Shown: positions 32,514 to 41,086 of the stretch, piece by piece
How positions within the stretch are numbered: the stretch's first letter is position 1
Layout of the letters: each line of letters opens with the position of its first letter
Assembly: GCF_019236475.1 (NCBI RefSeq)
Contig: NZ_JAFAIX010000012.1
Span: 372,001 to 436,000, forward strand
Direction of reading: 5' to 3'
Source: Chitinophaga sp.
Lineage (GTDB): Bacteria; Bacteroidota; Bacteroidia; Chitinophagales; Chitinophagaceae
DNA length: 64,000 nt
Notes under the pieces: model-generated
Told to the model about the DNA's origin: nothing
The model's database searches: none
The model's input: only the letters and a program-made list of their open reading frames with translations
Made by a program: the position numbers and the translations under genes

Positions 32514-33761
32514 CTAAAAGGCTAACACATCTTTGTTGCCGAAACTTTCATATGAGGAAGTGATTACTTTATCGCCTGGTTTCAACCCTTCCAATACTTC
32601 AAAGAATAAAGGATTCTTACGACCCAGCGTGATATTACGCTTAATAGCCCGTTTGCCATCCTTATCAAGTACATACACCCAGTTTCCGCCGGTATCTGAG
32701 AAGAATCCGCCCAGTGGCAGTAATACTGCTTCCGCCGATTTCCCTAACACTAAACGTATCGGTGATGATTGTCCACGTCGAATTCCTTCTGGCGTCTTGG
32801 CTTCAAAATTCATATCGGCTTGGAAACGGCCGTTCTTCACCTCTGGATATACTTTCGTCACAATCATGTCGTAGGTTTTACCATCAAACTCGAAAGTGGC
32901 TTTTAATCCTGAGAACACTTGTGAAACATAGTGTTCATCAATATCTGCACGTAGTTTGAACCCATTTAGGTCATCGATTTGGCCCAGGTTCTGACCCGCT
33001 GTAATGCTGGAACCTACTTCTACATCGATGGAACTGAGCTGTCCGGATACGGGAGCCCTAACAATGAGACTATTCAGGTTTTCTTTCATCAGCGCAAGGT
33101 TACGTTGAGTACGCGCTAATGTGCCTTCCAACTGCGAAATCTGCCGAGTGGCGTTTTCATCTTGATAGCGCTGCGACTGCAACTGTATATCTCTTTGTTT
33201 AATGAGCCCTTCCAGCTCAAATTTATTCTTATTAAACTCCTGACGTGCTACTATCTTTTCTTCTACCAGTTGTTTGTTTCGATCGTATAAATCCTGTGCT
33301 GCTGCGATTTTCGCATCAAAATCATAAATGACTTGTTGCATCGTAAATTTCTGCTGACGAATAGACAACCTGGTATTTTGTAATTCATTTTGCAGCCGAT
33401 AAATTTCTGTTTCATGGTTTACAAAGTCCATCATCAGACGTTGGTTATCCAACTTCAGGATGGAGTCTCCGGCCTTTACCATACTACCGCCTTCCAGGTA
33501 TTTATGGCTTACATAACCGCCTTCTATAGCGTCTAGGCGAATAGTTTTCAGGGGCATTACAACGGCTGTTACGGCGATGTATACATCAAAAGTACCTTTG
33601 GTAACGGGAGATATCGTAATCTTATCTTTTTCCACGTTGAGGGTGGCGCGATGATCTGCAAATATGAGGGTGTATGCCAGTAGCATTACTACAAGTCCTC
33701 CAGCCCCTATCATCAGTATACGGCGCTTAGACCAAAACTTCTTTTCTATTTTTCTGTCCAT
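32514..33761 (-). CDS. HlyD-type efflux adaptor protein
   Basis: 415 residues from ATG 33761; the frame extends 66 codons upstream without protein character, and a sigma54-type promoter sits just before this Met. Membrane anchor at about 13-34 ('RILMIGAGGLVVMLLAYTLIF'), lipoyl half 'IEGGYVSHKYLEGGSMVKAGDSILKL', a long coiled coil (about 105-220), second lipoyl half 'LIVRAPVSGQLSSIDVEVGSSITAGQ', barrel domains to the C-terminus. The first gene of a leftward unit with the canonical ATPase; divergent from a sigma54 response regulator and kinase. Confidence 0.9.
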   Translation of the reverse strand: MDRKIEKKFWSKRRILMIGAGGLVVMLLAYTLIFADHRATLNVEKDKITISPVTKGTFDVYIAVTAVVMPLKTIRLDAIEGGYVSHKYLEGGSMVKAGDSILKLDNQRLMMDFVNHETEIYRLQNELQNTRLSIRQQKFTMQQVIYDFDAKIAAAQDLYDRNKQLVEEKIVARQEFNKNKFELEGLIKQRDIQLQSQRYQDENATRQISQLEGTLARTQRNLALMKENLNSLIVRAPVSGQLSSIDVEVGSSITAGQNLGQIDDLNGFKLRADIDEHYVSQVFSGLKATFEFDGKTYDMIVTKVYPEVKNGRFQADMNFEAKTPEGIRRGQSSPIRLVLGKSAEAVLLPLGGFFSDTGGNWVYVLDKDGKRAIKRNITLGRKNPLFFEVLEGLKPGDKVITSSYESFGNKDVLAF

Positions 33762-33794
33762 GGTATTAACGGAAAGTTTGACGACCATGAAAAG

Positions 33795-33809
33795 CCAAGC
33801 CATATGCCA
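33795..33809 (-). promoter_or_regulatory. Predicted sigma54 (-24/-12) promoter of the adaptor-ATPase operon
   Basis: Minus-strand TGGCATATGGCTTGG matches TGGCACRNNNNTTGC with two mismatches (C6 to T, C15 to G) and exact -24/-12 spacing. The start codon of the adaptor lies 34 nt beyond the -12 element. A sigma54 activator gene is transcribed divergently 164 nt away. Confidence 0.6.
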
Positions 33810-33972
33810 ATAAAATAAACCATTCATTATCATTGTTTTATAACAGTTTAGGGAGACGACATCTGTCCTGTTCCGCACAGCCCCCGTTCGTATTCGAACA
33901 CTTTGAAATCTTTGCTTTGATGCGCAGAAAAATTCTTTATTATTGTGCCTGATACCCAATCAAACCACTGCC

Positions 33973-35328
33973 ATGACTACACTCCAACAGGGTAAAATCC
34001 TTATCATAGACGACGACGCGGATGTACTACGTGCTGCGAGACTTTTACTTAAAAGACACTTTGAACAGGTGGATTTCGAAAAGAACCCACAAAAGATTCC
34101 CTATCTAGTTACCAACTACGATTATGATGTGATTCTCCTCGATATGAACTTCACCCGCGATCTAAGCAGCGGCAAAGAAGGCTTCGAATGGCTGGATCGT
34201 ATTCTGGATATAAAACCTGATGCAACTGTTGTTTTATTCACAGCATACGGGGACGTAGAAATGGCTGTCAGAGCAATTAAAGCCGGCGCTACTGATTTCG
34301 TGCTGAAGCCCTGGGAAAATGAAAAACTGTTAGCGACGATACAAGCTGCCTATAACAAACATACTGCTGCTAATACCAAACCTGGATTGCCTCCACAGCA
34401 ACAGGCCAACAGCAATATGCTCATTGGTAAAAGTCCAGCTATGCTGGAGGTCTTGGAAACAGTTTCCCGCGTAGCAGGAACAGACGCCAATATCCTGATC
34501 CTCGGCGAAAACGGTACTGGTAAAGACATGCTGGCCAGACATATTCACCAGTTGTCTCATAGAAATAATAAATCCTTTGTCAGCGTAGATTTGGGAGCCC
34601 TCCCCGAAACGCTGTTCGAGAGCGAACTTTTCGGCCATGTGAAAGGTGCATTCACCGATGCCCGTGAAGACAGACAAGGTAGATTTGAAGAAGCCAATGG
34701 CGGCACTATCTTCCTGGATGAAATCGGGAATATCACGATTCCATTCCAAGCCAAACTGCTGACAGTACTGCAAAACAGAAATGTCACCAAAGTAGGCTCC
34801 AATAAAAATATTCCGGTGGATGTACGACTGATCTGTGCAACGAACCGTAATCTGCCACATCTCGCCACACAACAGCTTTTCCGACAGGACTTACTGTTTC
34901 GTATCAACACAATTGAAATACATCTGCCTCCACTACGGGAACGCATAGACGATATTGTACCATTGGCAGAACATTTCTTGAATGTCTATCGCGAAAGATA
35001 TAAACGTCCGGTAAACAGTTTGAGTGATGCACTCATCAACCAACTGCATAAATACGACTGGCCAGGGAATATACGTGAGCTCCAACATGCAATGGAAAGA
35101 GCGGTGATACTCTCCCAAGGGAAAACATTACAGCCTAAAGATGTGTTTACCCGAAATAATAATGTAAACGATCAACCTACTGATACAGGTTATAACCTGG
35201 AGGATATGGAAAGAAATATCATCACCCAGGCGATGAAAAAATGTAATGGCAACATTACAGAAGCAGCCAGAGAACTAGGATTGAGCCGTGCTGCACTTTA
35301 CAGAAGACTAGAAAAATACAATATCTGA
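33973..35328 (+). CDS. Sigma54-dependent response regulator (NtrC family)
   Basis: 451 residues from ATG 33973 (an upstream Met at 33943 is in frame). Receiver (about 1-125; 'ILIIDDDADVLRAA', phospho-Asp in VILLDMNFTRD), AAA+ domain (Walker A LGENGTGKD, GAFTDA loop, Walker B GTIFLDEIGNI, 'WPGNIRELQHAMERA') and a Fis-type HTH at the C-terminus ('AMKKCNGNITEAARELGLSRAALYRRLEKY'). It forms an operon with the histidine kinase 6 nt downstream, and by position probably activates the divergent adaptor-ATPase operon through the sigma54 promoter at 33795-33809. Confidence 0.93.
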   Translation: MTTLQQGKILIIDDDADVLRAARLLLKRHFEQVDFEKNPQKIPYLVTNYDYDVILLDMNFTRDLSSGKEGFEWLDRILDIKPDATVVLFTAYGDVEMAVRAIKAGATDFVLKPWENEKLLATIQAAYNKHTAANTKPGLPPQQQANSNMLIGKSPAMLEVLETVSRVAGTDANILILGENGTGKDMLARHIHQLSHRNNKSFVSVDLGALPETLFESELFGHVKGAFTDAREDRQGRFEEANGGTIFLDEIGNITIPFQAKLLTVLQNRNVTKVGSNKNIPVDVRLICATNRNLPHLATQQLFRQDLLFRINTIEIHLPPLRERIDDIVPLAEHFLNVYRERYKRPVNSLSDALINQLHKYDWPGNIRELQHAMERAVILSQGKTLQPKDVFTRNNNVNDQPTDTGYNLEDMERNIITQAMKKCNGNITEAARELGLSRAALYRRLEKYNI

Positions 35329-35334
35329 CCATAA

Positions 35335-36675
35335 ATGAACAGGTTCAGTATTAATATCTCCCTGCGAGTAATATTACTTACCGCCACCATTGCTTTGGGC
35401 GTATGGATCTACTTCCGCGTCAATGATACACTGGCATATCTTTTTATTCCGATGGTGGTGGCCCAGATGTATGGTATCTACCATTATCTGAATCGCATCA
35501 ATCGTAAGCTGACCCTGTTCCTGGAATCCATCCGCTATGAGGATTTTTCTATCCGTTTCAGCAGCGATAACAAGCTAGGTAAAAGCTTTAAAATGCTGAA
35601 CCAACAGTTCAATGAAGTATTAGAGGCATTTCGACAAACACGCGCGGAGAAAGAAGCCAACCTGAAATATATTGATACCATCGTACAACATATCAGTATC
35701 GGCGTATTGTCTTTTGATGCGGAAGGAAAAATTGAACTCATCAACCCTGCGGCATTTCGCTTATTGGGCATATACCGACTCCGTAATTTGTCGGAATTGA
35801 AAACAGTGCATCCGGGCTTGGATACACTCTTGATGGAATTAACATCAGGGAATAAGTCGCTCTATGCTACCAAACAACAACAGCAGCTCTCTATACATGC
35901 TGCTGTCGTGCGTTTGCAAGGGCGACTAATCAAGCTCATATCTATTCAGAATATTCATTCCGAACTACAGAAAAAAGAGCTGGAAGCATGGCAGAACCTG
36001 ACTAAAATTCTACGCCATGAAATTATGAATTCCGTTACGCCCATTGTGTCGTTGATTGGTACGATGCAGGAGATTGTGGAGATAGATATCGCTCCAACTT
36101 CCAGTAACCCTGAAGGCATCACGGACCTGCGGGAAGCCCTGGAAACAGTGGAGAGTCGTAGTAAAGGAATTATGAATTTTGTAAATGCTTACCGCGATTA
36201 CACTGCACTGCCCCAACCACAGTTCACTTCAGTGAATGTGAAATCCCTAATTACCTCTGTAGCCAACCTCTTCCAGACCGATCTCAAACAGGCAGACATC
36301 CAATTTACTCTTGACATAGATACACAACAAACCACCATTCACGCAGATTTTTCACAACTGCAAATGGTGTTGATCAACCTGGTTAAAAATGCCATGGATG
36401 CCCTGGATCACACCCCCGATGGCGCCATAGAGCTAAAAGCCTGGCTCCCAGGAACAAACCAACTCACCATCGAGGTGACAGACAATGGTCCTGGAATTGA
36501 TGAAGAGGCAATGGAAAAAATTTTCATACCTTTCTTTACAACCAAAAAGAAAGGTTCCGGTATAGGACTCAGTTTATCCCAGCAGATCATTCAACTGCAT
36601 GGAGGCCAACTGAAAGTAAATAGTCCTGGTAATAACGGTAACGGTTCTACGTTTTTCATTATCCTGAATTATTAA
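35335..36675 (+). CDS. Sensor histidine kinase, partner of the sigma54 regulator
   Basis: 446 residues. Two N-terminal membrane helices (about 10-50) with almost no periplasmic loop, a HAMP-like/linker part, a PAS-type domain (about 105-200; 'IVQHISIGVLSFDAEGKIELINPAAFRLL'), HisKA with 'LTKILRHEIMNSVTPIVSLIG' near residue 222, and HATPase ('LVNLVKNAMDAL' region, 'VTDNGPGID', 'KGSGIGLSLSQQII'). The near absence of an external domain suggests sensing within the membrane or cytoplasm. It starts 6 nt after the regulator. Confidence 0.92.
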   Translation: MNRFSINISLRVILLTATIALGVWIYFRVNDTLAYLFIPMVVAQMYGIYHYLNRINRKLTLFLESIRYEDFSIRFSSDNKLGKSFKMLNQQFNEVLEAFRQTRAEKEANLKYIDTIVQHISIGVLSFDAEGKIELINPAAFRLLGIYRLRNLSELKTVHPGLDTLLMELTSGNKSLYATKQQQQLSIHAAVVRLQGRLIKLISIQNIHSELQKKELEAWQNLTKILRHEIMNSVTPIVSLIGTMQEIVEIDIAPTSSNPEGITDLREALETVESRSKGIMNFVNAYRDYTALPQPQFTSVNVKSLITSVANLFQTDLKQADIQFTLDIDTQQTTIHADFSQLQMVLINLVKNAMDALDHTPDGAIELKAWLPGTNQLTIEVTDNGPGIDEEAMEKIFIPFFTTKKKGSGIGLSLSQQIIQLHGGQLKVNSPGNNGNGSTFFIILNY

Positions 36676-36680
36676 CCACT

Positions 36681-37364
36681 ATGTTATCAACCCTTTTTCG
36701 CTCCAAATGGCAGCTACTGTACGCGTTCGTTTTATTGCTCGATGTAATTTTTACCGGAATGGACCTGCATTCCGCCCGCTTTGTCACCAAGCCGCTGTTA
36801 ACCATCCTGTTGATGTTTTTTGTACTCACCAGCCACGGGAATATGAAGTCTCCCTACCTCAGACGCCTCATGCTGGCATTGCTATTCTCTTTCGGCGGAG
36901 ATGTATTGCTGATGTTTGATTCGCAATTTCTGACTGGTCTGGGCAGTTTTCTGTTGGCACATGTCTTTTACATTCTTTTCTTCCTTAAAATCCGGTATAG
37001 CAATAATCCAGTGCCTATGTGCAAGTTCCCTATTATCTTTTTGCATGCCGCTTTTCTCATCAGTTTTATTCTTTTCCTGCTCCCTCATTTGGGCGCACTG
37101 AAAATCCCGGTGATCATCTATGCCCTTGCCTTGAGTATAACGGTACAGTCGTCCATTCATGCCTTTAATTTGAAATGGCAATCTGCTGGCTGGTACTGTA
37201 TCATTGGCGCTGTATTGTTCTTGATCTCCGACAGTTTGATAGCACTAGGTAAATTCTATCAACCCCTGCCTGCCAATGGTGTACTGGTAATGGTTACCTA
37301 TGGGCTAGCGCAGTGGGGCATCACCGCTGGAGCAGTCAGCTATTTCAACCCATTATCGCGCTAA
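36681..37364 (+). CDS. YhhN/TMEM86 family membrane protein (lysoplasmalogenase-like)
   Basis: 227 residues with about eight hydrophobic helices. Family motifs include 'TKPLLTILLMFFVL' (about 36-49), 'ALLFSFGGDVLLMF' with the conserved Asp near 75, and 'AVLFLISDSLIALGKF' with Ser-Asp near 175. Characterised relatives (human TMEM86B, Legionella YhhN) hydrolyse the vinyl ether bond of lysoplasmalogens; this activity is not proven for Bacteroidota. It begins 5 nt after the kinase stop codon, so it is probably co-transcribed. Confidence 0.85.
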   Translation: MLSTLFRSKWQLLYAFVLLLDVIFTGMDLHSARFVTKPLLTILLMFFVLTSHGNMKSPYLRRLMLALLFSFGGDVLLMFDSQFLTGLGSFLLAHVFYILFFLKIRYSNNPVPMCKFPIIFLHAAFLISFILFLLPHLGALKIPVIIYALALSITVQSSIHAFNLKWQSAGWYCIIGAVLFLISDSLIALGKFYQPLPANGVLVMVTYGLAQWGITAGAVSYFNPLSR

Positions 37365-37406
37365 TGCAAGACATATTTTAGCAGTAGTATCAATCAGCTT
37401 AATTTG

Positions 37407-37414
37407 TATTTTTG
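37407..37414 (+). promoter_or_regulatory. Predicted -7 promoter element of nadB
   Basis: TATTTTTG fits TAnnTTTG and ends 7 nt before the chosen nadB ATG (37422), implying an almost leaderless mRNA. It also argues against the upstream in-frame Met at 37404, which lies before this box. Confidence 0.45.
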
Positions 37415-37421
37415 TTGTCTT

Positions 37422-39020
37422 ATGCAACAAACAGATTTCCTTGTCATCGGGTCAGGTATAGCAGGACTAACATATGCGCTGAAAGTTTCACAGCAGTGTC
37501 CTGATAAGAAGATTACTGTCATCACCAAAAGTAGGGAGGATGAAACCAACACCAAGTATGCACAAGGAGGCGTAGCAGTAGTCAACGACCTGGAAAACGA
37601 TAGTTTCGAGAAACATATTGAAGATACACTGATTGCCGGGGACGGACTTTGTAACCAGCGTATTGTGGAGATAGTAGTCACGGAGGGGCCGGAAAGGGTC
37701 AACGAAATCATCGAGTGGGGTACTAACTTCGATAGAACCGCCAACGGTGACTTCTCTCTCGGCCGCGAAGGCGGACATTCTGTGTTTCGCGTACTTCACC
37801 ACAAGGATATTACGGGTAAAGAAATCGAGCGGGCTTTACTGGAAGCCATTCATCAGCGGTCCAATATCGAACTCGTTACTCACTGTTTTGTTGTAGACCT
37901 GATTACTCAGCACCATCTGGGTTATCTCGTTACCAAATCCACTCCTGATATTGAATGCTATGGCGTGTATGTACTGAACCGCCAGACCAATCAAATAGAG
38001 AAAATTCTTTCCAAAGTAACACTGCTAGCTACCGGCGGAAATGGTCAGGTATATCGTAGTACCACCAATCCTACTATCGCTACCGGCGATGGTGTGGCAA
38101 TGGTCTATAGAGCCAAAGGTCGTATTGAGAATATGGAGTTTATCCAGTTCCACCCTACCGCGTTGTATCAGCCAGGCGTAAGTCCGTCTTTCCTTATTAC
38201 AGAAGCCGTTCGTGGCGATGGCGGTATTTTACGCAATATTCATGGGGAAGATTTCATGCAGAAGTATGACCCTCGCCTCTCTCTGGCACCACGTGATATT
38301 GTTGCCCGTGCGATGGATAGTGAGATGAAGATCACCGGTTCTGAATATGTATACCTGGATTGCCGGCATATGGACATGGAAAAGTTCATTCACCATTTCC
38401 CGAATATTTATGAAACCTGTAAGGCAGCCGGCATAGATGTACAAACCCAGATGATACCAGTATCCCCAGCAGCACATTACAGTTGTGGCGGTATCAAGAC
38501 CAATGAATGGGGACAAACATCCATCCGCAACCTGTATGCCTGCGGCGAATGCGCCAGCACCGGCCTACATGGCGCCAACAGGTTGGCCTCCAATTCCCTG
38601 CTGGAAGCCATGGTATTTGCACATCGCTGCTTTTTGGACGCTACCAGCAAGATTGACACCATCAACTTCCGCGATAATGTTCCAGACTGGGATGCCAGAG
38701 GCACCACTGCTCCAAAAGAAATGATCCTCATTACCCAGAGCCTCAAAGAACTCCAACAGATCATGAGTGATTATGTAGGTATCGTGAGAACGGATGTCCG
38801 TCTGCAGAGGGCTATCCGCCGCCTCGACATGCTTCATGAAGAAACAGAACTACTGTACGAAACCACTGAAGTTTCCCCGCAGCTCTGCCAACTCAGAAAT
38901 ATGATTACAGTAGGATATCTAATCGTAAAAGGCGCAGCCTTCCGTAAAGAAAGTCGTGGCCTACATTACAATACAGATTATCCATTTAAATGTGAACTGG
39001 TGCAGAATATTGTACTGTAA
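37422..39020 (+). CDS. nadB: L-aspartate oxidase
   Basis: 532 residues. This FAD enzyme oxidises L-aspartate to iminoaspartate, the first step of de novo NAD synthesis. Dinucleotide-binding motif 'DFLVIGSGIAGLTYAL' at residues 5-20; flavoprotein signatures 'SREDETNTKYAQGGVAVV', 'ATGGNGQVYRSTTNPTIATGDG', 'EFIQFHPTALYQPG' and 'HYSCGGIKTNEWGQTSIRNLYACGECASTGLHGANRLASNSLLEA'-type region confirm NadB over succinate dehydrogenase. nadA/nadC are not adjacent. The start at 37422 fits the -7 element and homologues. Confidence 0.95.
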   Translation: MQQTDFLVIGSGIAGLTYALKVSQQCPDKKITVITKSREDETNTKYAQGGVAVVNDLENDSFEKHIEDTLIAGDGLCNQRIVEIVVTEGPERVNEIIEWGTNFDRTANGDFSLGREGGHSVFRVLHHKDITGKEIERALLEAIHQRSNIELVTHCFVVDLITQHHLGYLVTKSTPDIECYGVYVLNRQTNQIEKILSKVTLLATGGNGQVYRSTTNPTIATGDGVAMVYRAKGRIENMEFIQFHPTALYQPGVSPSFLITEAVRGDGGILRNIHGEDFMQKYDPRLSLAPRDIVARAMDSEMKITGSEYVYLDCRHMDMEKFIHHFPNIYETCKAAGIDVQTQMIPVSPAAHYSCGGIKTNEWGQTSIRNLYACGECASTGLHGANRLASNSLLEAMVFAHRCFLDATSKIDTINFRDNVPDWDARGTTAPKEMILITQSLKELQQIMSDYVGIVRTDVRLQRAIRRLDMLHEETELLYETTEVSPQLCQLRNMITVGYLIVKGAAFRKESRGLHYNTDYPFKCELVQNIVL

Positions 39021-39070
39021 TCTAACCGTATTGAATTGCTTACCTTTGCACTCAATTCAATAAGGAAATA

Positions 39071-39952
39071 ATGTATTATTTACTGCTGGTTATCTGTTAT
39101 GGTATATCCCTGCTTCCTTTACGTGTATTATACCTATTGAGCGATTTCTTTTACGTATTGGTATATCACGTATTTGGTTACCGCAGAAAAGTGGTGTTTG
39201 AAAATCTGCGACAGGCTTTCCCTAATAAGTCAGATGCTGAAATCACTAGCATTGCGAAAAAATATTACCGCAATCTCACGGATATGATGGTGGAAACCAT
39301 CAAGCTGCTCACCATGAGCAAGGGAGAACTTAAAAAGCGCTTCCGTTGCGATCTTACCGTATTACATGAACTCTATGCAAAAGGTAAGAGCTGTCAACTT
39401 CACTTAGGACATAATTTCAATTGGGAATGGGCTAACCTGTATTGTATGCAGGGCGTGGCTTTTCCGTTCCTCGTAGTGTATATGCCACTGACCAACAAAG
39501 CGGCCGACCGTTTATTCAGACATTTCCGGGAGAAAGCAGGCTCCATTCTGTTACCTGCAAATGATATGGGTAATAGTATCAAACCATGGCTGGATAAACA
39601 ATACCTGATTGCGCTCGTGGCTGACCAAAACCCTGGAAACCCGCGTAGTTGCCTTTGGTATCCTTTCCTAAACAAAATGACACCTTTCTACAAAGGGCCT
39701 GAAATGAGTGCCAAACGTCATAATATTCCTGTTGTATTTGTGGATATCCGCAAAACAAAAAGAGGGTATTACGATGCTAAGCTGCAATTGATGTTTGAAG
39801 AACCAGGCAATGAACCTGCTGGCAAAATAACGGAGACGTTCGTACGATTTCTGGAGAAAAATATTCATGAACAACCAGAAGTATGGGTATGGAGTCATAG
39901 AAGGTGGAAACACCGTTATGAAGACTGGGTGAAAGAAGAGGCGAAGGCTTAA
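39071..39952 (+). CDS. Lipid A biosynthesis acyltransferase (LpxL/HtrB family)
   Basis: 293 residues. An N-terminal hydrophobic anchor (about 1-30) and the Lyso-LPS acyltransferase domain. The catalytic HX4(D/E) block appears as 'LHLGHNFNWEWAN' near residues 113-125; 'LVADQNPGN' and 'MTPFYKGPEMSAKRHNIPVVFV' follow as in LpxL/LpxM. It adds a secondary fatty acid to lipid A at the inner membrane. TACCTTTG (39041-39048) is a plausible -7 element. Which position or acyl chain it uses cannot be deduced. Confidence 0.9.
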   Translation: MYYLLLVICYGISLLPLRVLYLLSDFFYVLVYHVFGYRRKVVFENLRQAFPNKSDAEITSIAKKYYRNLTDMMVETIKLLTMSKGELKKRFRCDLTVLHELYAKGKSCQLHLGHNFNWEWANLYCMQGVAFPFLVVYMPLTNKAADRLFRHFREKAGSILLPANDMGNSIKPWLDKQYLIALVADQNPGNPRSCLWYPFLNKMTPFYKGPEMSAKRHNIPVVFVDIRKTKRGYYDAKLQLMFEEPGNEPAGKITETFVRFLEKNIHEQPEVWVWSHRRWKHRYEDWVKEEAKA

Positions 39953-40035
39953 TGTCCATATTTTTTTTTGTCGCCTCTGCTCGCTGGGCAGGGGCGACAG
40001 GTAGTAGATTTCACCACAGGTAAACCATTGATTTA

Positions 40036-40413
40036 TCAGGCAGATGGAATCTTTAACTCCCATCCTGGCTGTATAATATTAGGATCTTTGATCTGATCTT
40101 TATTCGCCTCATAAATATCTTTCCAGGAAATACCGGGATAATTTTTAGCGATTTTGCTGAGGTTATCACCGGATTTTACCACATAGGTTTGTTCTTCTTT
40201 TAGCGCATCTGTAGCGCTGATATTCATCACTACATCCGCTGAACGCATTTCGGGGTCCAGTTTTTCGTAGGTATCCCACAACTGGTCTTTCACTTCCGAA
40301 GTAGTAGTACCATCGATATACAATACATTATCCTGCTCTCTGACTTGTAGATCAGCTACACCAGCACTTTTAGCCTGGTCGATCAGTTCCTGGTATTTAT
40401 CCTGTAAGCCCAT
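40036..40413 (-). CDS. BON-like plus LysM domain protein (Kbp/YgaU-like)
   Basis: 125 residues, no signal peptide. The N-terminal part (about 1-65) has a BON-like pattern ('VADLQVREQDNVLYIDGTT'); the C-terminus (about 74-125) is a LysM domain ('TYVVKSGDNLSKIAKNYPG...IYEANKDQIKDPNIIQPGWELKIP'). This architecture and size match E. coli Kbp (YgaU), a cytoplasmic potassium-binding protein. The role here is inferred by architecture only. It lies 20 nt after a BON-domain lipoprotein gene on the same strand. Confidence 0.8.
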   Translation of the reverse strand: MGLQDKYQELIDQAKSAGVADLQVREQDNVLYIDGTTTSEVKDQLWDTYEKLDPEMRSADVVMNISATDALKEEQTYVVKSGDNLSKIAKNYPGISWKDIYEANKDQIKDPNIIQPGWELKIPSA

Positions 40414-40433
40414 GACAATAACATTTTAAAGGG

Positions 40434-40925
40434 TTATTTAACTTTAATATTGTTTACGACTTTCTTTGGTTTGGATTCCTGCGCTGTTTGTACAATTTTC
40501 CGAAGATCCGCTTTGGTAGCGGAACCATCTAAGGTTACAACACCACTGTCTACTGTTACACTGATACCGGAAAATCCAGCAGCAGCATAGGAAGAATCCA
40601 GCGATTTCTTTAATACTTCGTCTGGATTGATGATCACAGGAGCCGCTTTAGCTACAGGCTCAGGTGCTTTCACCATAATTTTGTTTTCTACATTCTTAAT
40701 GCCTTTTACACCTTTAATGGCATCTTCTGCTGCCGAACGAGCAGCTTCATCGGAGACTTCTCCGGTTAGGGTAACGTTGCCATTGTGTACTTCAGCTGTA
40801 ATTCCGGGGATCGCACTCAACTTTTCATTCACAGCCTGCTTAATGTTACTGTCAGATGGTTTGCAGGCAAACAGAAATATGCCCATGAGTAATACCAGGG
40901 CGGCAAGTAAGGATTTTCTATTCAT
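40434..40925 (-). CDS. Lipoprotein with two BON domains
   Basis: 163 residues. A lipoprotein signal peptide (about 1-20, lipobox LFAC) is followed by a BON domain (about 28-88; 'VNEKLSAIPGITAEVHNGNVTLTGEVSDEAARSAAEDAIKGVKGIKNVENKI') and a second BON domain (about 100-163). BON proteins bind membranes or phospholipids and often respond to osmotic stress (OsmY-like). Probably co-expressed with the LysM protein downstream. Confidence 0.88.
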   Translation of the reverse strand: MNRKSLLAALVLLMGIFLFACKPSDSNIKQAVNEKLSAIPGITAEVHNGNVTLTGEVSDEAARSAAEDAIKGVKGIKNVENKIMVKAPEPVAKAAPVIINPDEVLKKSLDSSYAAAGFSGISVTVDSGVVTLDGSATKADLRKIVQTAQESKPKKVVNNIKVK

Positions 40926-41039
40926 GACTCCTGATTTTTAGTCGAAGAAGTTAAGCAATAACAGGGGAATAGAAAATTATTTTATGCATTAACTAATTGA
41001 AAATCAATTGTACGCATGGCCAAATATTCACATATTAAA

Positions 41040-41067
41040 AAAAGCCTTCCCATATGGGAAGGCTTTT
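41040..41067 (-). terminator. Terminator of the MBL-rhodanese gene
   Basis: Fully self-complementary AAAAGCCTTCCCAT/ATGGGAAGGCTTTT, with T residues continuing on the minus strand. It follows the MBL-rhodanese stop codon. Confidence 0.8.
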
Positions 41068-41086
41068 AATCAGTATGGTGAAGGGT

